From Limonium bicolor (taxonomy: Eukaryota; Streptophyta; Magnoliopsida; Caryophyllales; Plumbaginaceae): DNA of 64,000 nucleotides. Where the stretch lies: NCBI GenBank assembly GCA_023374045.1, contig CM041783.1, positions 97,375,298-97,439,297 of the forward strand, written 5' to 3'. Within the stretch, counting starts at the first letter, position 1; each line of letters begins with the position of its first letter. Under the pieces are notes generated by a model, which saw only the letters and a list, made by a program, of their open reading frames with translations, made no database searches and was not told the origin of the DNA. The translations under genes and the position numbers were made by a program. Below, one piece after another: positions 1-12,467 of this stretch.

Positions 1-2464
1 AACTTGCAAGTCCGGTCGCAAGTCCGGTCTGCCCCAGATCTTTGTTTTCCTTTTTACATTCAACTCCAAACTTCACCCCATATGACCTAGTACATCCCAA
101 CCTCATTTGAGCACTTCAAACACACCTTAAGATATCCTTAAACACTCACAAAACTCTTTTTCCAATTCCTTAAACCTTTACTTATATCTTCACAAAATTT
201 CTAACACTTACAATGTTCTCTCCTAGTTTTCAAGTGGTGTTTCATCCATAATAACCACTATACCAAAGTGTTTCCTCACCATCATAACATCTCTCCCAAG
301 CATCTTCTCTTACCAACCAAATCTTCTTTTCACAACTCCTTAAAGTTCCTTTCTCAAAGCCTTATCTAAACATTATTCCCACCTTGCACATCACATAACC
401 TAAACCTTAAACAAACTTCTCCAAGACTTTAATACATTCTCAAAAACACATATTGAATTCCTAGAACTTCCAAGACAATGCTAAATCCTTATAGCACCTT
501 AGAACACCTTAATGCATGTGTTCTTCCTTAGTGAAGCATGTATCCATTCTTAACAATTCCTAGTTCACCCATGTTCATTAAGCACCTAGAACTCCTTATA
601 CAGTTTACAAATTTCACCATGGGTTCTCTTAGCACATCATCATTCCAAAACTCATAGTTTTCACCATTAAAACACTCAAGAACACCCAATTCCATCAAGA
701 ACACTATCACTCACAAAACTTCACCAAATTTACACTACATCACAATATAGTGCATAATTAAACTTGCTTGGCACTTAGGCCCTTAAATAACATGGCTCTT
801 AGGCCCTTAAATTGCATAATCCTTAAACACTGAATTTCCACAAAATAAGCCTTTGACCTGCAATTACACACACCAAGACATATGTTCCTTTACTAGTCTC
901 CTTGAGAACACCTTACTAAGTCATTCACCATTTGCTCTTTAGGTAGTTTTAACAAGCATTATAAGCTCATTTCTCCTAAGGCATTAAACCACCTTGAGAT
1001 AGCATATTTACCTCTTCTCCACTCAAACTTCTTTCTTGTTTCCTCTTAAAACCGGTAAGGCATTTCACTCCTTGTCAACTACTAAACAATATACCAACAT
1101 TGAAATGAGTATATAAGCTTTATGCTTCATCTCATTGTAAACCCTAGGTTTACATTATTTCAAAACATTAATGTAGTTGTTTTACCTTGATCTTTGAAGG
1201 GTGTTTGAATATCTATGAAGAGAGGACTCCACCTAGTCCTTGAAAGATTCAAATGGAGCTAGAACAAAGCAACACAAGGAGCTCCATCAATGAATATTTT
1301 CGGTCAATGACAAAACATGGAGGAAACTTGATTTTTCTTTGAGATTCCTTACCTAGAAGCAAAGGAGATCAATAATATCTGGAAAGACAAGCTCAAGCTC
1401 CATCAATGGTGGAACTCATGGCACCGAAATGGTGATCTTGAAATTTTGAGAAGATAGGAATGAAGAGCTTGATGAGAGGAAGAGAATGGTGGTGTGTTTG
1501 TTTTGATTTGGTTAAGTGAGCTATGTTTTACAAGGGTTCAAAGGTGGACTTCCATGGTGGTGGTGCTGTATGAACGTGAGAACAGAGAGAGAGGAGAGAG
1601 AAGAGAGCTTGGATACGTGGGGAAATGAAGAAGGAAATGAAAGAATGAGATAAGTATTGCTTTTTGGAAGATATTTGTACTTAAAAAGCAAATAGTACTT
1701 AAGTTAGTCATTCTTTATTTCCTTAGCATGTTAACAAGGGTGGTGAGTCACCACACCTTAAAACCGGCCCCAATAGTACCTAGGGGTATTTTAGACTTTA
1801 TTAATCAATTGTCTCACTTATAGTAACATATGTTACAAACTAGCTTATAAAAATCACTATTCACAAACAAGGCACATAGAAGTGAAATTTTTGATTTCCC
1901 ATTGATATAGACTTCCAAATGTGATATATAGTACACATGTTAATTAAAGAGTAATGATGGACATTTAGCCATTCAAAACTCATTTACAAGACAATTTTTC
2001 AAAAACGTGCTTTAAGACTCCTTAAAGCACATTTGCGTTTTAACTTGTTTTCGAGCTTGGTTTTCTTTTAGTAATTGATTTAATATGTTCATTAACATAT
2101 AAATAAGGCATAGGTATGACCATTGGTCTTATAACATTTATCCCAAGCTTAGAGCACATTTTAGCCCATATTGACCTTAAGGTATTTATTTGTGTTTTGT
2201 TTGGTTTCATTGTCTACCAAAGTTTCCTAAGGACTTAATTAGCCTTATAAAGTCATAATTAAACATTCTCAAATCTTGGTAGGCTCTTTGGGTCCTAGCC
2301 AAGTTCACTCCAAGCTTAGAGCATGTTTTGCTCAAACCGTGTCTTAGTGTTTTATTGTGTTTTACCATGGTTTAAATGGTTCATTTATGTTTCTAAGGCA
2401 CTTTTTATCCTTTAACTACCATAGTTTAACATTTACACAACATACCAAGGTTTGGGGTATTTCA
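1..2464 (-). mobile_element. Family-A LTR, U3-side part, cut by window start
   Basis: The sequence ends in the family terminus GGTTTGGGGTATTTCA, which on the minus strand is the LTR start TGAAATACCCC. Its last 1.5 kb closely matches the corresponding parts of the LTRs at 55095-59627 and 17441-22030. Bases 1-30 hold two AAGTCCGGTC-like arms, the tail of the hairpin array seen complete in other copies. It is not the partner of the LTR at 7351-11797: the two are very different in sequence. The right flank is CACTA transposon sequence, so this LTR probably inserted into that transposon. Whether it is a solo LTR or one end of a full element cannot be seen. No coding sequence is supported. Confidence 0.85.
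858..1352 (-). other. Candidate intron inside family-A LTR transcript
   Basis: On the sense (minus) strand a donor-like CTTCTAG|GTAAGG lies at about 1352 and an acceptor-like CAG|GTC at 858, 495 nt apart. The same pair is about 490 nt apart in two other LTR copies (18548-19035 plus; 58021-58516 minus). Positional conservation is the only evidence; splicing itself is inferred. Confidence 0.3.
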
Positions 2465-2935
2465 ACGGCACACTGGGCTCGACGGTGGGGGTGGAAAAAA
2501 TCGTCGACGAAATCGCACAGGGAAAAACCAGAGAACGCGGGGAGGAAGCAAGAGGAAGTGTCGGGTTTTTTATTATTTATAGACTTTTAAACGACGGTTG
2601 ATTAAGAAACCGTCGTTAAGACCTATGTGATGGGATAAATCGACGGTTTATAGTTAAACCGTGGTTTATAATGTTTGGGGTAAATCTTTTAACGACGGTT
2701 CTAAGTGAACCGTGGTTTATATCTACTTTATACGACGGTTTAGCGCGGAACCGTCGTTTTATCTTCTAGGCGACGAACTATATACGACGGTTATATAAAG
2801 AACCGTCATTTATATGGTGAGCCGTGCAACATATGTGACGGTTTTCTTAATGACCGTGGTTTAAAAGATTTAAACGACGGTTATATATTTAACCGTGGTT
2901 TAAAGTGCGTCATTTAAAATATTTTTTCTACTAGT
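2465..2935. mobile_element. CACTA (En/Spm-type) transposon, right end only
   Basis: The right boundary reads ...ATTTTTTCTACTAGTG, which inverted is CACTAGTAGAAAAAAT, the classical CACTA terminal repeat. Inward from it are about seven subterminal units of the form ACGACGGTT...AACCGTNGTTTA, typical of CACTA ends where transposase binds. The left 120 bp is a GC-rich stretch with no repeat. No left terminus is present: the adjoining LTR (1-2464) probably inserted into this transposon, so its other half lies upstream of the window. The sequence right of it, from 2936, is interior of an older family-A element that the CACTA element entered. Confidence 0.75.
2590..2917. repeat. CACTA subterminal inverted motif array
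   Basis: About seven units spaced roughly 45-55 bp each pair ACGACGGTT (or GACGGTT) with AACCGTCGTTTA or AACCGTGGTTTA after a short spacer, so every unit can fold as a small hairpin. This is the usual subterminal architecture of CACTA elements. Confidence 0.75.
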
Positions 2936-3716
2936 GAGCATCACTACGGTATACTATACAATATGCTCTGGTCAAAGGGTCTTAACCATACCAATGGTTT
3001 AGTCTTTGCACCGAGGATTCCTATATGAGTTTATTTAACTCATAATTAATTCGGTTCTAGCCTATTAGGCTTCAAGGCATTAATAGCCATTCTTTCAAAC
3101 ATACTAGGTGTATTACATTTCCTAACTAGGGCCCACTAGCTTCTGCTGCGCGACCTTGATAACTTGGGTTACTCACCCTTCATGTTATCCTTAATGTGCT
3201 ATACATCACCTTTTTATCCCTCTATTGTGGGAACAAGGTTTACTAAATAGATGTGGTATTCTTTTACCGCGCTTGAACTCAATGAGTTTAGATTTATAAC
3301 CAGCTCTCTGGCAATCCATTATACATACTGTTCGTACTCCCACGATTATTCGCTAAGTTCCTCCGACTTATTGTCGGCGAGGTTAGGTCACTACCTAGTT
3401 GTAGTGTTTCCTCTGTTGTCAATAGCTTCCGGATTACACCAGTTCTTCTGGTTCAGTACAAGTGTTCTTTACTTGTATGACCTTGCATTGATATGCGTCG
3501 GTCCTAGTGACTTTCTTAAGTCTCCTTTCACCTTTTTATTCCATTGGAATTCACATTTGTGATTGTTAGTGTGTTTCACACTCTTCGTGCTTCTTTGGCC
3601 TCAGGCCACACGGTTTGCTGCTACGTTAGCTTAACTGGCTTATACCATGTTTGTTGGTGAAAAGAAGGGTTTACTACGGTTTACATTTCCATATTCCTAG
3701 CTATCCCATTAGATCA

Positions 3717-3790
3717 TTAGCTGCGCTAGTGCAATACCAAAACACCCAGTCATACAGAGTGTAGAGGCGTAAACGCTTGACAGTAAATCA
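3717..3790 (-). other. Structured module shared by families A and B
   Basis: This is a ~70-nt block holding TGCAATACC, AACACNCAGTC, ACAGAGTG and AGAGGCGTAAA. It recurs at 38693-38760, 61731-61799, 14828-14896 and 31845-31913. An inner hairpin (CACTC/GAGTG in other copies) is here CACCC/GAGTG, which becomes a T-G wobble only on the minus (sense) strand. The outer stem here has a bulge (TTAGCTG/CAGTAA). Confidence 0.5.
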
Positions 3791-6363
3791 CTTATGTGAT
3801 CGCATAGGAGTAAATATTTCTGCCCATCTTCTCATACTTATACTCCGTGTCATTGCTTAACTACTTCCTCATAGCGGTCGCTTGTTGCGCACCGTATTCT
3901 CACTCATTATACAACATCGTTCTACTGATTCCGTTACTGTGGTAGTTTGTCTTTACTCATTGCCATTATCATTGGCACCATTTCCTTATGGTGTGAATAC
4001 ACTAGGAGGTTCCTAGTTCACGTATGTGACGGTCATCGTAGCATACCGCAATACTATTATCTTCCCCTCGTGGGGATGTTTAATTTCAATTTGGATTTCA
4101 TGTGTAGGTTAGCTTACCTCACATTACTTCCTCATTCATGATACAGTTTGCCAAATAACTTGGTTGATCAAGGATGAAGTGGTTTATCGGGTTACAAGCT
4201 CTCTTGAGCGCCGGTCATTCATGGTGTGCAATATGCACACTCATTGATTGTTTTTGACAATTACTGTCTCCATAGTGCTGAGCATTGATCATAGGCTCTA
4301 GCTATGTAGTTTTACTTTTGCATGTACATGACCAGGAACATCCCAAGAACTTTAAGGGTTTTCTGGTCCCGTTCTCCAATTGGAGGGTATTCTATCACTA
4401 GCAAGTGAAGGTTCTTGTTGAGGGGTTGTCTCCACTCGTAGGTCTCATGACGAGGTTTACTATGTTAGTCTTTGTTTATGTACCTCTGCCATTTATACAA
4501 TGGTTCACCATGTGCTTGGTTGCATATGGAGTATGCTTACTCCTTTAAGTCGTAATGCTTTGGAATTTCTTTTCCTTGTTCCATCCCCCTTTGGCAATAT
4601 CTACCTGTATAAGCTTTATTGTTATAGTAGATGGAAGCCTTTCCTGTGGGTTCACATCTTCACCGCATTGGTGGTTTTCTGTTAACGAGAGGTACCGTTC
4701 CTTGAGTTTCCGTAGTGTCCAAGTGTGGATTAGGCCATTGTTGGCATTATCACGATTCTTATGCCTCTATGCTACCAATTTTACAGAAGGCATCGAGGGT
4801 AATTAGAAGCTTGTCAACTGTATGCTAGACTGATGCTCTAGTGACAGTAACACTGAGTTGACCATTACTCCAAGCCACTTAGGATGTTGGATTTGAATTG
4901 ATGGTCCAGTTGTTGATTTCTTGTCGTATGAGACAATATCTGTTGCAAGTCTTGTTAGTAAATGGTGTGGGTTTTGCAACCATTTAGATTCACATAACGT
5001 AGTTGGTTGGTGGCCTCTAAGCCTTATTGCAGTAAGCTATGCTCTTTGCAAGCTACTTATACACGTTCCCACTCCTAGTATACCATCATAGGGCTGAAGG
5101 TATTACTGGGCTCCATGGCAAGCCGTGACATCACGCTTCCGTTCATAGGAGGCCCTTTAGGCAATCTGGTGCTAATCAGTGCCTTTCGGTGTCTGAGGGT
5201 ATTTCGTGTTAAGTGAAATCCCTTTAGTGTCCTAACCGAATAGTTGTTCTGGTTGTCATGCTCTCTCCATGACGTTTTGTTCGATTGGTTGTTAACTTAG
5301 ACACCCTTCGAGGATTGCTCCTGGGTGTTGTTAGGTTATGCCGTACATCCGGCTAATGTTTAAGACATGTTATCACTATACCGCCTTGTGGTATTGTACT
5401 TCGAGCTATCCCTTTTGGGGTTATAACGTCTCCCGTTCTTGGGTAGACTGTTGGTACTTGTTCCTAGTGCTTGAGACTAGGTTTAAATATCCTCTTCGAT
5501 GATGGATTATGCTTTGTGGTAATCTTGGGGTTGCTCTTGGGAGTTCTGTCCCGTTTGTTGAGCATTGTGGTGTTCACGTTAGGCGATTGCCTTACTGTGT
5601 TTAGGCTGGGTATACTTCTAGCTATCACGTATTTGTTTAATGTCTTTGAGACATATTCAATGTCTATACTCACTAGTCAGTGCTCCTTGCACTCCCTAGT
5701 TCTTATTCCTCACTTTCAGATGGATTCTCTGAGTTCTTTATACTTACTTCTTAGTTGAGTTCCTTCTCCTTTATCGTCTGTGGTGTCCAGCTGTTCTGCT
5801 TGCATTTACTCCTGGTCCGTAGGACGGAGTTGACTACACCCCGTGCTCCGTACACTACATGTATACATACGTGGGGTACCTTGTTGATACGTTACCACTT
5901 ACCCAACTATCTGTCAGGTCCACAAGCTCCTTCGGAGTGCGGTTGTCCCACATCCCGTAATTGGGTACACTCGTAGTGTTCGTCACAGGCCTAGGTGAAG
6001 TATTCTATTGTCAACTCCTCTTGTACTATTCTATGATACTCACCATAATTTTGTTGGTTTTGTCTTAAAATCCAAGGTTTTAAAGAAAGGTTGTGGTTTT
6101 GGAAGAAATTTTGGGTTTTAAAATCCTAGTGCGGTGTTAAAAGAGGTTCTACATGGCATAGCCATGTTTGTGGTTTTGACCAAGTCCAGCTTCTTGCTGA
6201 CTGGTATGTTCTTGTTACAATGGTCGGGCCGTCAGGCCTTTCCAAGGTTTCATACTTCTAGTGGTTAGGATGTGTGATCCTGTAGTTACTTCATTGCAGT
6301 CACGGTACATCACTATGTATCTGTGGTTTGTTAAAAATCCTCCTTAATGATCTTATTATCACT

Positions 6364-6383
6364 GCACTTGCCGTGGCAAGTGC
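6364..6383 (-). other. Perfect hairpin in family-A interior
   Basis: GCACTTGC, loop CGTG, GCAAGTGC. The same stem with loop CACG is at 40577-40596, so stem conserved and loop changed. Function unknown. Confidence 0.55.
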
Positions 6384-7107
6384 GTGGTACTGGTGGTTTT
6401 TGGGTAAACCTATACCGATCTTGGTATGGTTTCTGCTTGTATTTGTTAGTCTTGTTGACTTTTCCCTTGATCTTATTTATCTAGGTTTGGGATACTCGGT
6501 CCTTTAAGTATCTCCTCAATGACCATGACATGGTTGTCGTTGATTAGGATGTTTCTCCAATCCTTGGAGACTCCCATTTATTTGTCTCATGTTTTTCCTT
6601 GTTGCTCGTTCCCACATGTTCGTTGTGATTACCGAGCTTTAGCTCATTTAGGCACTACTCTTGTAGTCTTATCGGGTTACATCCCGTGGATGTTCTTGTA
6701 GCTGTGTAAGCTATGTCGGCCAGGTATTGTAACCCTTTGACGTCGTAGTCTTGGAGTTAACCACTCCTGACTATGTCCTTAGTCAGCTAGTACACCGTTG
6801 ATGGTGTTACTTTACTATTACTGTCCCGTAGACTTGTGTCTCGGGTTTTGTTACAGTTCCTTTTTCCACTCCGTCGCGCTTAATGCTTCTTTCCTGCTGC
6901 TGTTGGGTTAGCCAGGTTCTACGACTGCTAAGCATGTCGACCCATGTGTTGCATGTAGTAGTCTCCTTATGGTTGGAGTTCTCATTTTACTGCTATTAGG
7001 TGCGGGTATTGTTGTCCAACCGGGATCCATTTTCGGGACTTCCAACTCTTGGAATCTACTGGGTGTGAAGTTCTTGTTTATTGTGCGATTGTTTCATAAC
7101 TGTCAGA

Positions 7108-7145
7108 TCGGGTTTTCCCGAGTGTGAGAGGACTTTCCTTCTCTC
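7108..7145 (-). other. Twin leader hairpins downstream of PBS
   Basis: Two adjacent hairpins: TCGGG-TTTT-CCCGA (7108-7121) and GAGAG-10 nt-CTCTC (7126-7145). In the element at 33135-44882 they are CCGGG-TCTT-CCCGG and AGAGAG/CTCTCT (41180-41217), so the first pair changes T-A to C-G together. In the sense RNA they lie about 200 nt after the PBS, where packaging or dimerisation signals of retroelements often sit (inference). Confidence 0.45.
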
Positions 7146-7317
7146 TGGCGTCCTTTCCCAAGTTATACAATGGGGTTTGCGGTGGGCGGGACTGGTATGG
7201 TAGGTATCCGGTACACACCGGGAATTCCTAACTAGCATCTCTAATGCCACCACTCATCCCTTAGCCCTAAGCTTCTAATTCCTAACTCGGTAGTTCCTAA
7301 ACTCGGCATTTCGAGTC

Positions 7318-7341
7318 ATCAGAGCGATACTTCGCTCTGAT
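7318..7341 (-). other. PBS-embedding hairpin
   Basis: ATCAGAGCGA-TACT-TCGCTCTGAT forms a perfect 10-bp stem that contains most of the primer-binding site. The identical structure is at 41389-41412. Family B has a 9-bp version at 30929-30950 with a swapped closing pair. Confidence 0.7.
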
Positions 7342-7345
7342 ACCA
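7334..7345 (-). other. Primer-binding site, initiator-Met tRNA type
   Basis: The minus strand reads TGGTATCAGAGC, complementary to the 3' end of plant tRNA-iMet, five bases after the LTR end ...GGGGTGTTACA. This fixes the orientation of the element as minus. Confidence 0.9.
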
Positions 7346-7454
7346 CTTTTTGTAACACCCCTACCACTAATACCGTCATTACCATCCAATCTCCTCATAC
7401 ATTCGTACTCACGCAGTGGATACATACTTACTCAACGGCGGGTGATACAATGCC

Positions 7455-7476
7455 GTTACCCACCCACGTGACTAAC
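7455..7476 (-). other. U5 hairpin, imperfect copy
   Basis: Plus strand GTTACCCAC-CCAC-GTGACTAAC, 104 bp from the LTR end. One mismatch and one wobble in the 9-bp stem. Homologous position to perfect or compensated hairpins in all the other family-A LTRs. Confidence 0.5.
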
Positions 7477-9198
7477 AAGGCTACTACTACATACAGCATC
7501 AGTCTGATGGACCGGAATATCCGAGTACTACACGAATACAATACATACTCCCATTACTTACTGAGTACTACAATACTCCATTCGATACAATACTCCATTC
7601 AATACAATACTCCATAATTCAATACTAGGTAATACACTACACATACCGAGTTTACTAAGTTCCAAATACAAATACGATACCTCTCCAATTCCATGCATAC
7701 TCATTAAGAGTCTAACCACTACCCATTCCTCACAACTACTTACTTTCTAAGTACAAGGGGTGTGCCACTTCGTACACTTCTACATTCTACTTCTACCTAT
7801 CCAAGTGTAGCCTCTGGTCTTTCACCTTGACCACATCCGCTTCGGGTGCCTGCATACTAAAAACGTTCCCCTAGGTGGTCATCTTTCGCTGCATATGATA
7901 ACCGCATACCCCGCGTGCTAGCTAGGGTACGCCGACCATTTGGTCGAATACATGCAATTCATTTTACAATACATGCATACATACATACATACATGCTTTC
8001 ATTCGCGATACTACAATACTACACAAGGTATACATACGTACACACAGTACAATACATGCTTGGGAGACAATACAAGTCAACCAACACTTACTTACCATCT
8101 TGCAGAATACACATACACAATACATACACGTTACATACTCAATACGCAATACGGAGATACCCTTCTCTAATTCACACATAAGGCTCGTTAGCTTCTTTAC
8201 ACACCCCGGTTAATCGGATGTTCAATACTCATTTACTCAAGGCCAATGACTTACAATAGTCAAGACCGATACACATACAATACTTAATTCTTACTTACGT
8301 TACTCAAGTCAAGTCGGTATGACCTCCGGGCAGGGATTACTACATCCTACCACCGGGCTTTAGGGTGGCCCACTAATCCAGGATGCTACCCATTCAAGGG
8401 ATTTGGTCCATGCAAAAGATTACAGCCAGGATTCGGATCCAACCTCTTGTGTTTCCTTATCCTCACGCGTGGCCAAAACTATATCGGACTTCTACTCATT
8501 CCATTTTACTTAATACTCAAGTTAGGAGTTAGGTAGTTAGGAATTAGCAGAAGTCATTACACCCATACCAAGGGTTAATACTCTACACATGTACACATCC
8601 ACATATACATACACTTCATTCTCATCCATATATTTCATAAATTATACAAACTAAATGTTCAAGAGAATACAACAAGAACAATATAGTCCAAACACAATTA
8701 AGTGCAATAAGAGTCCGATTCGTGCATTTATCTTATTTGAGTGATCACATAAGCACACAAATCGGGGTAACCAGGTTAGGATACAGAGCATGAGGAAATC
8801 ATACCTTTCACCTTTGATTTACTTATCGGGTGTTCCCTTGCTCCTTAGTTCGTACTTGTTCCTCGAATCTTATTCTAGAACCTCCGGCTACATGCCAAAT
8901 GGTTCCATTAACACTAAGCATTACACTACATTCATAGCTACTACTCCCGTACTTACCCTGTTATCCCATTACTTTGGTTTAACTTAACGTTCTTATACTT
9001 TCAACTTCCTTAATTAATCCTCATACTTGTTTCCCATTTATATACTTATGTCCTTACCATTGCTACTTCATTAATGGTGTATTACTACATACATATGCAT
9101 ATATGTGTTTTGGCATACATATATATACATACATATGATTACTATAACCATATGATAAAACACAGATTTTTTTGTAAGTTTGGGTCGACTGACCCACC

Positions 9199-9515
9199 GA
9201 CCGACCCAACCCCCTGGGTCGGTCCATTCCAGTATGTTATCCGTTCTCTGAAATTCTCTCGACCGACCCAGAACTGTTCCGACCGACCCATACACTTCTG
9301 GATCGGTCCATCCCAGTAAGTTTCAGTCCATCGCCTAAGCTCCGACCGACCCAACCTCTGGGTCGGTCGAAGTCAGAAACTTCAACAACCGAGAATTTTG
9401 GCCCGACCGACCCACGACCGACTCACTGCTCCTGGGTCGGTCCGTTCCAGAATGTTTACTCTTCGCTGATTAAGCCCCGACCGACCCACCAACCGATCCA
9501 GCCTCTGGGTCGGTC
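9199..9515 (-). repeat. LTR hairpin array, stem GACCGACCCA/TGGGTCGGTC
   Basis: Five tandem units start at 9199, 9281, 9344, 9405 and 9479 (period 61-82 bp). Each has left arm GACCGACCCA and right arm TGGGTCGGTC; four are perfect 10-bp stems and unit 2 has one mismatch (TGGATCGGTC). Spacers carry a conserved 'ATTCCAG'-like word. The array lies about 1.85 kb from the U5 end, as in every other family-A LTR here, but other copies use different stem sequences. Confidence 0.8.
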
Positions 9516-11633
9516 GGTAGCAGAAAGTTGCTACAGACCTTGTTTTCAATTCTTTTTCATTCCCATTTCTTCCCCAATCTTCCTACATGTAATCTCACAA
9601 GTTTTAGCACCTTTTAGGCTTCCTACAATACCTTAATTCATCCACCAAATCCATTACTAAATTCATTTCCCATTCTCATAGGGATTTACATAATTTCCTC
9701 TCTTTCCATTCCTGCACACATAGTAGTTTTTGTTCCTCCTATGCTACAGATTTTTGAACCAACTTCTACCATTCAATACTCCTACCACCAATACCCTTAC
9801 TAGTATCCTCATCACATTATTTTCCATTCAATCCTCCCCCTTTATCTAACTCCTCTGCAATCTGTTACAAAGTGGTTCGCTACACACTTCAAGCTCTCCT
9901 AAACACCTAGTTCCTCCTAGTTTCTCCAATGCATTTTTAATACTTCATGCTACAGATTTTTACATCCTTTATCCTCATATCACAACTACCATTCGATGGT
10001 TACTATGTATCTCTACTATCACCAATACACACCTTGGTTCTCCTCTTCACCAAGTCCTTCTTAATACACAACTCCTACTAAAATTTCGCCATAGTTCACC
10101 CGCTTTCCTTACTTATCCACACATGTCCTTTCTCATTAAATCCATCCCTATTCTAGCCAAGCCACAAGGGCTCTACCAGCACACATACACAATCTCAATA
10201 CGCCAATATTTCCTCAATTACAATACCAATACATCATTACTTCCTCAAATAGCAATACTAATACACATACACCATTCATTTGGCTCTAAGGCCTACAAAT
10301 CCACATATTTGCTCACAAATACTCAAACATCCACAACTACAATACTAGTACAATATTTGGGTTTTTTAAATTGGTTTACCCATCCCCATTACTCTAATGC
10401 AATAAAATTTAACATTAGGAAGGAGCTCTTACCTTGAACTTATATTTCCTTCTTTCTTTCCAACTCTCCTTCTTCTTTCTTTCTTGCCAAAAATCGGTTA
10501 TGTGGGGAGTGGAGTTGCCAAACTCCATTCCCATCACCCAATGAACACAAAAACAATTGCAATTAACATACTAACCCTCATAATAATGCTAGTTCATTGA
10601 AATGTTTAAGCAAGATTTCTAAGGTTTACCTTTGGAGGGTTTTAGGAGGGGTTTTAGCCCTTGGTTCAAGAAGGAGAATCTACCACCACTGCAAGGTGAA
10701 TTTGATGCTCAAAAGAGAGAGAAAACAAGGCATTACAATGGGCAAAATCGGTTACCAAGGAAAATGAAGGAAATATGAGTTTTTCATGTAGATTTTTACC
10801 TCAATGGAGAGAGGAGACTCCAAGCTACCCATTGATGCTATTTTCTCTTTGAATGGGGAAACCCATAGAGATGAACTTCCTCATTTTTTGATTTTGAAGA
10901 GAGGGAAGTGTAGAGGATGATGAGAGGATTACAAATATGTAATTATTTTTACATTTGGAGCTCAAATGAAGGTAGAGCATGGGAGAGAAGTGAGAGTTAC
11001 CATTGTTGTGGTTGGGGAAGCTCAAAATCGCCCAATCCAGAAGAGAGAGGAGGGAGAAATCGGATGGGTGAGGAAGGAGGGAGGTGAGAGAGTAGAGAAA
11101 TGAGTGGGTGAGGGGAGAGAGAAGGGATAAAGTAACTTTTATTTTATTACTTTTTGCTCTTACTCTCTTATTTAATTAGCTAGTTACATGTGTGTGTGAG
11201 GGAGTTATTTGACTGTTAAAAACCGCCCCCTACAGTCATACTAGTTGGAGCGTTTTTCGTCTTTTACAGAAAACTCTTGTTACTTTACCCGGTTTTGGTA
11301 CTATTCACTAATCGGGCCCGTTTTCTGGAATTTTCTTGTTTTAATATTCTTATTGGTTATTAAGCTTCCATAAATGCTTAATAATTGTTATTTAATGATT
11401 TATAATTTTTACGGGTCTGTTTGACCACTTAAAGTCACGTTTTTGGGTTTCCTCGAAAAACGTGCGCTAAAGCCCTATTAGCGTTTTAATGCATTATTTG
11501 GATTAGTTTTATTCGGGAGTTGTTCCCATATATTATTTAGGTCTTATTAAACCTTTTGAATCCATATAATACGATAACCGAGGTCTCATACCTCCTATGG
11601 TTATTTAACGCTTATTTAGCGTTTTCCCATTGT

Positions 11634-11635
<2 letters not shown>

Positions 11636-11677
<42 letters not shown>
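11636..11677. repeat. Poly-T run (42 bases)
   Basis: An uninterrupted run of T near the U3 end of the LTR, preceded by a small AACGCT/AGCGTT hairpin. It may be a slippage-expanded tract. Confidence 0.9.
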
Positions 11678-11680
<3 letters not shown>

Positions 11681-12467
11681 CGTTTATTTATTTCTTTTGG
11701 ATTTATTTTTCCTTAACAATATTACTCAAGCATTATTAGGCTCTTAAATACGGATTAGAATTATCTTAATCACTATATTTAAGTTTGGGGTATTTCAATA
11801 TAGTATTTTTTATGACATTTATATGTAACATTTATTATATGCTAAGTGTTGTAATAAGGCCATGCTTTAGGCCATTTATTTTTAATGTTATATTAAGTTT
11901 AAATTGAATTTAAAACATAAAATAAATATTACCGAAATTTTTTGGGGTAAATTAATAATTAAAATAAATTTTGGGGGCTAACTATAGCTTATAGCCGAAA
12001 CTAGGTATAAAAAGCTTATAGTATAAATTTTATTAAGTTTAATGAAGTTTTGGGGCAAAAATGTAATTTTGAGAAAATATGGGTCAAACCATAAATAAAC
12101 AAAATTCTTGGTCAAATTGAAAGTCAATAGGTCAATATAGACCATGTTAGGTGGTTTGACGAAAATTAATGTCATAAATAATTAATTTATGAACTTATAG
12201 TAACTTTATAGGCTAAATGTTGAATTTAGGAAACTATTGGGGTATGCAAGGTAAATACCGAAAGTTAGGGTTTAGATTGGTTAGTATAATAGTTTATATC
12301 ATAAGTATAAAGTTTAGGAATTTTTGGAATAATATAAATGGCTATATTAATAAAAGTGTATAATATATAGTTTTGTGACATATATAAAGTATATGATATA
12401 AAGGGGGGTCAATATGTAAATAAGGAAAAATGTTTGGGGTGGAAAATGAATTTAAGAAAAACCGGCT

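Larger units (their letters stand above)
2936..7350 (-). mobile_element. Interior of old family-A LARD (non-coding)
   Basis: This is the interior of a family-A element in minus orientation, with its PBS at 7334-7345. It aligns in order with the interiors at 36608-41421 and 59628-62577. Shared landmarks are a 'TCTTAACCATA...GGTTTAG' stretch near 2980, the structured module at 3717-3790, a GCACTTGC hairpin at 6364, and the hairpin pair at 7108-7145. The part nearest the 3' LTR (about 1.5 kb, with polypurine tract) is missing here and replaced by CACTA sequence. The longest open frame is about 100 codons and none resembles gag, protease, reverse transcriptase, RNase H or integrase. Confidence 0.8.
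7351..11797 (-). mobile_element. 5' LTR of old family-A element
   Basis: This 4447-bp LTR is bounded by TGTAACACCCC and GGGGTATTTCA on the plus strand, with the PBS immediately left. U5 is homologous to the other family-A LTRs but strongly diverged, so this is an older subfamily. A hairpin array sits at 9199-9515 and a 42-base T run near the U3 end. The right flank is ATATA; its matching duplication would lie left of the window. There are no convincing coding frames. A GA-rich stretch around 11040-11120 on plus (CT-rich on sense) resembles the transcript-leader region of the other LTRs. Confidence 0.85.

Noticed and set aside
7964..8181. Overlapping frames in a CATACATA-rich stretch
   Set aside because: Low-complexity tetranucleotide-like sequence produces open frames on both strands without coding character.
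9181..9540. CRISPR-like array
   Set aside because: Repeats are internally palindromic LTR units with near-conserved spacers, in a plant genome; nothing CRISPR-like applies.
1..11797. LTR at 1-2464 and LTR at 7351-11797 as the two ends of one element
   Set aside because: Their sequences are very different, including different hairpin-array cores, while 1-2464 closely matches the LTR at 55095. CACTA sequence also separates it from the interior.
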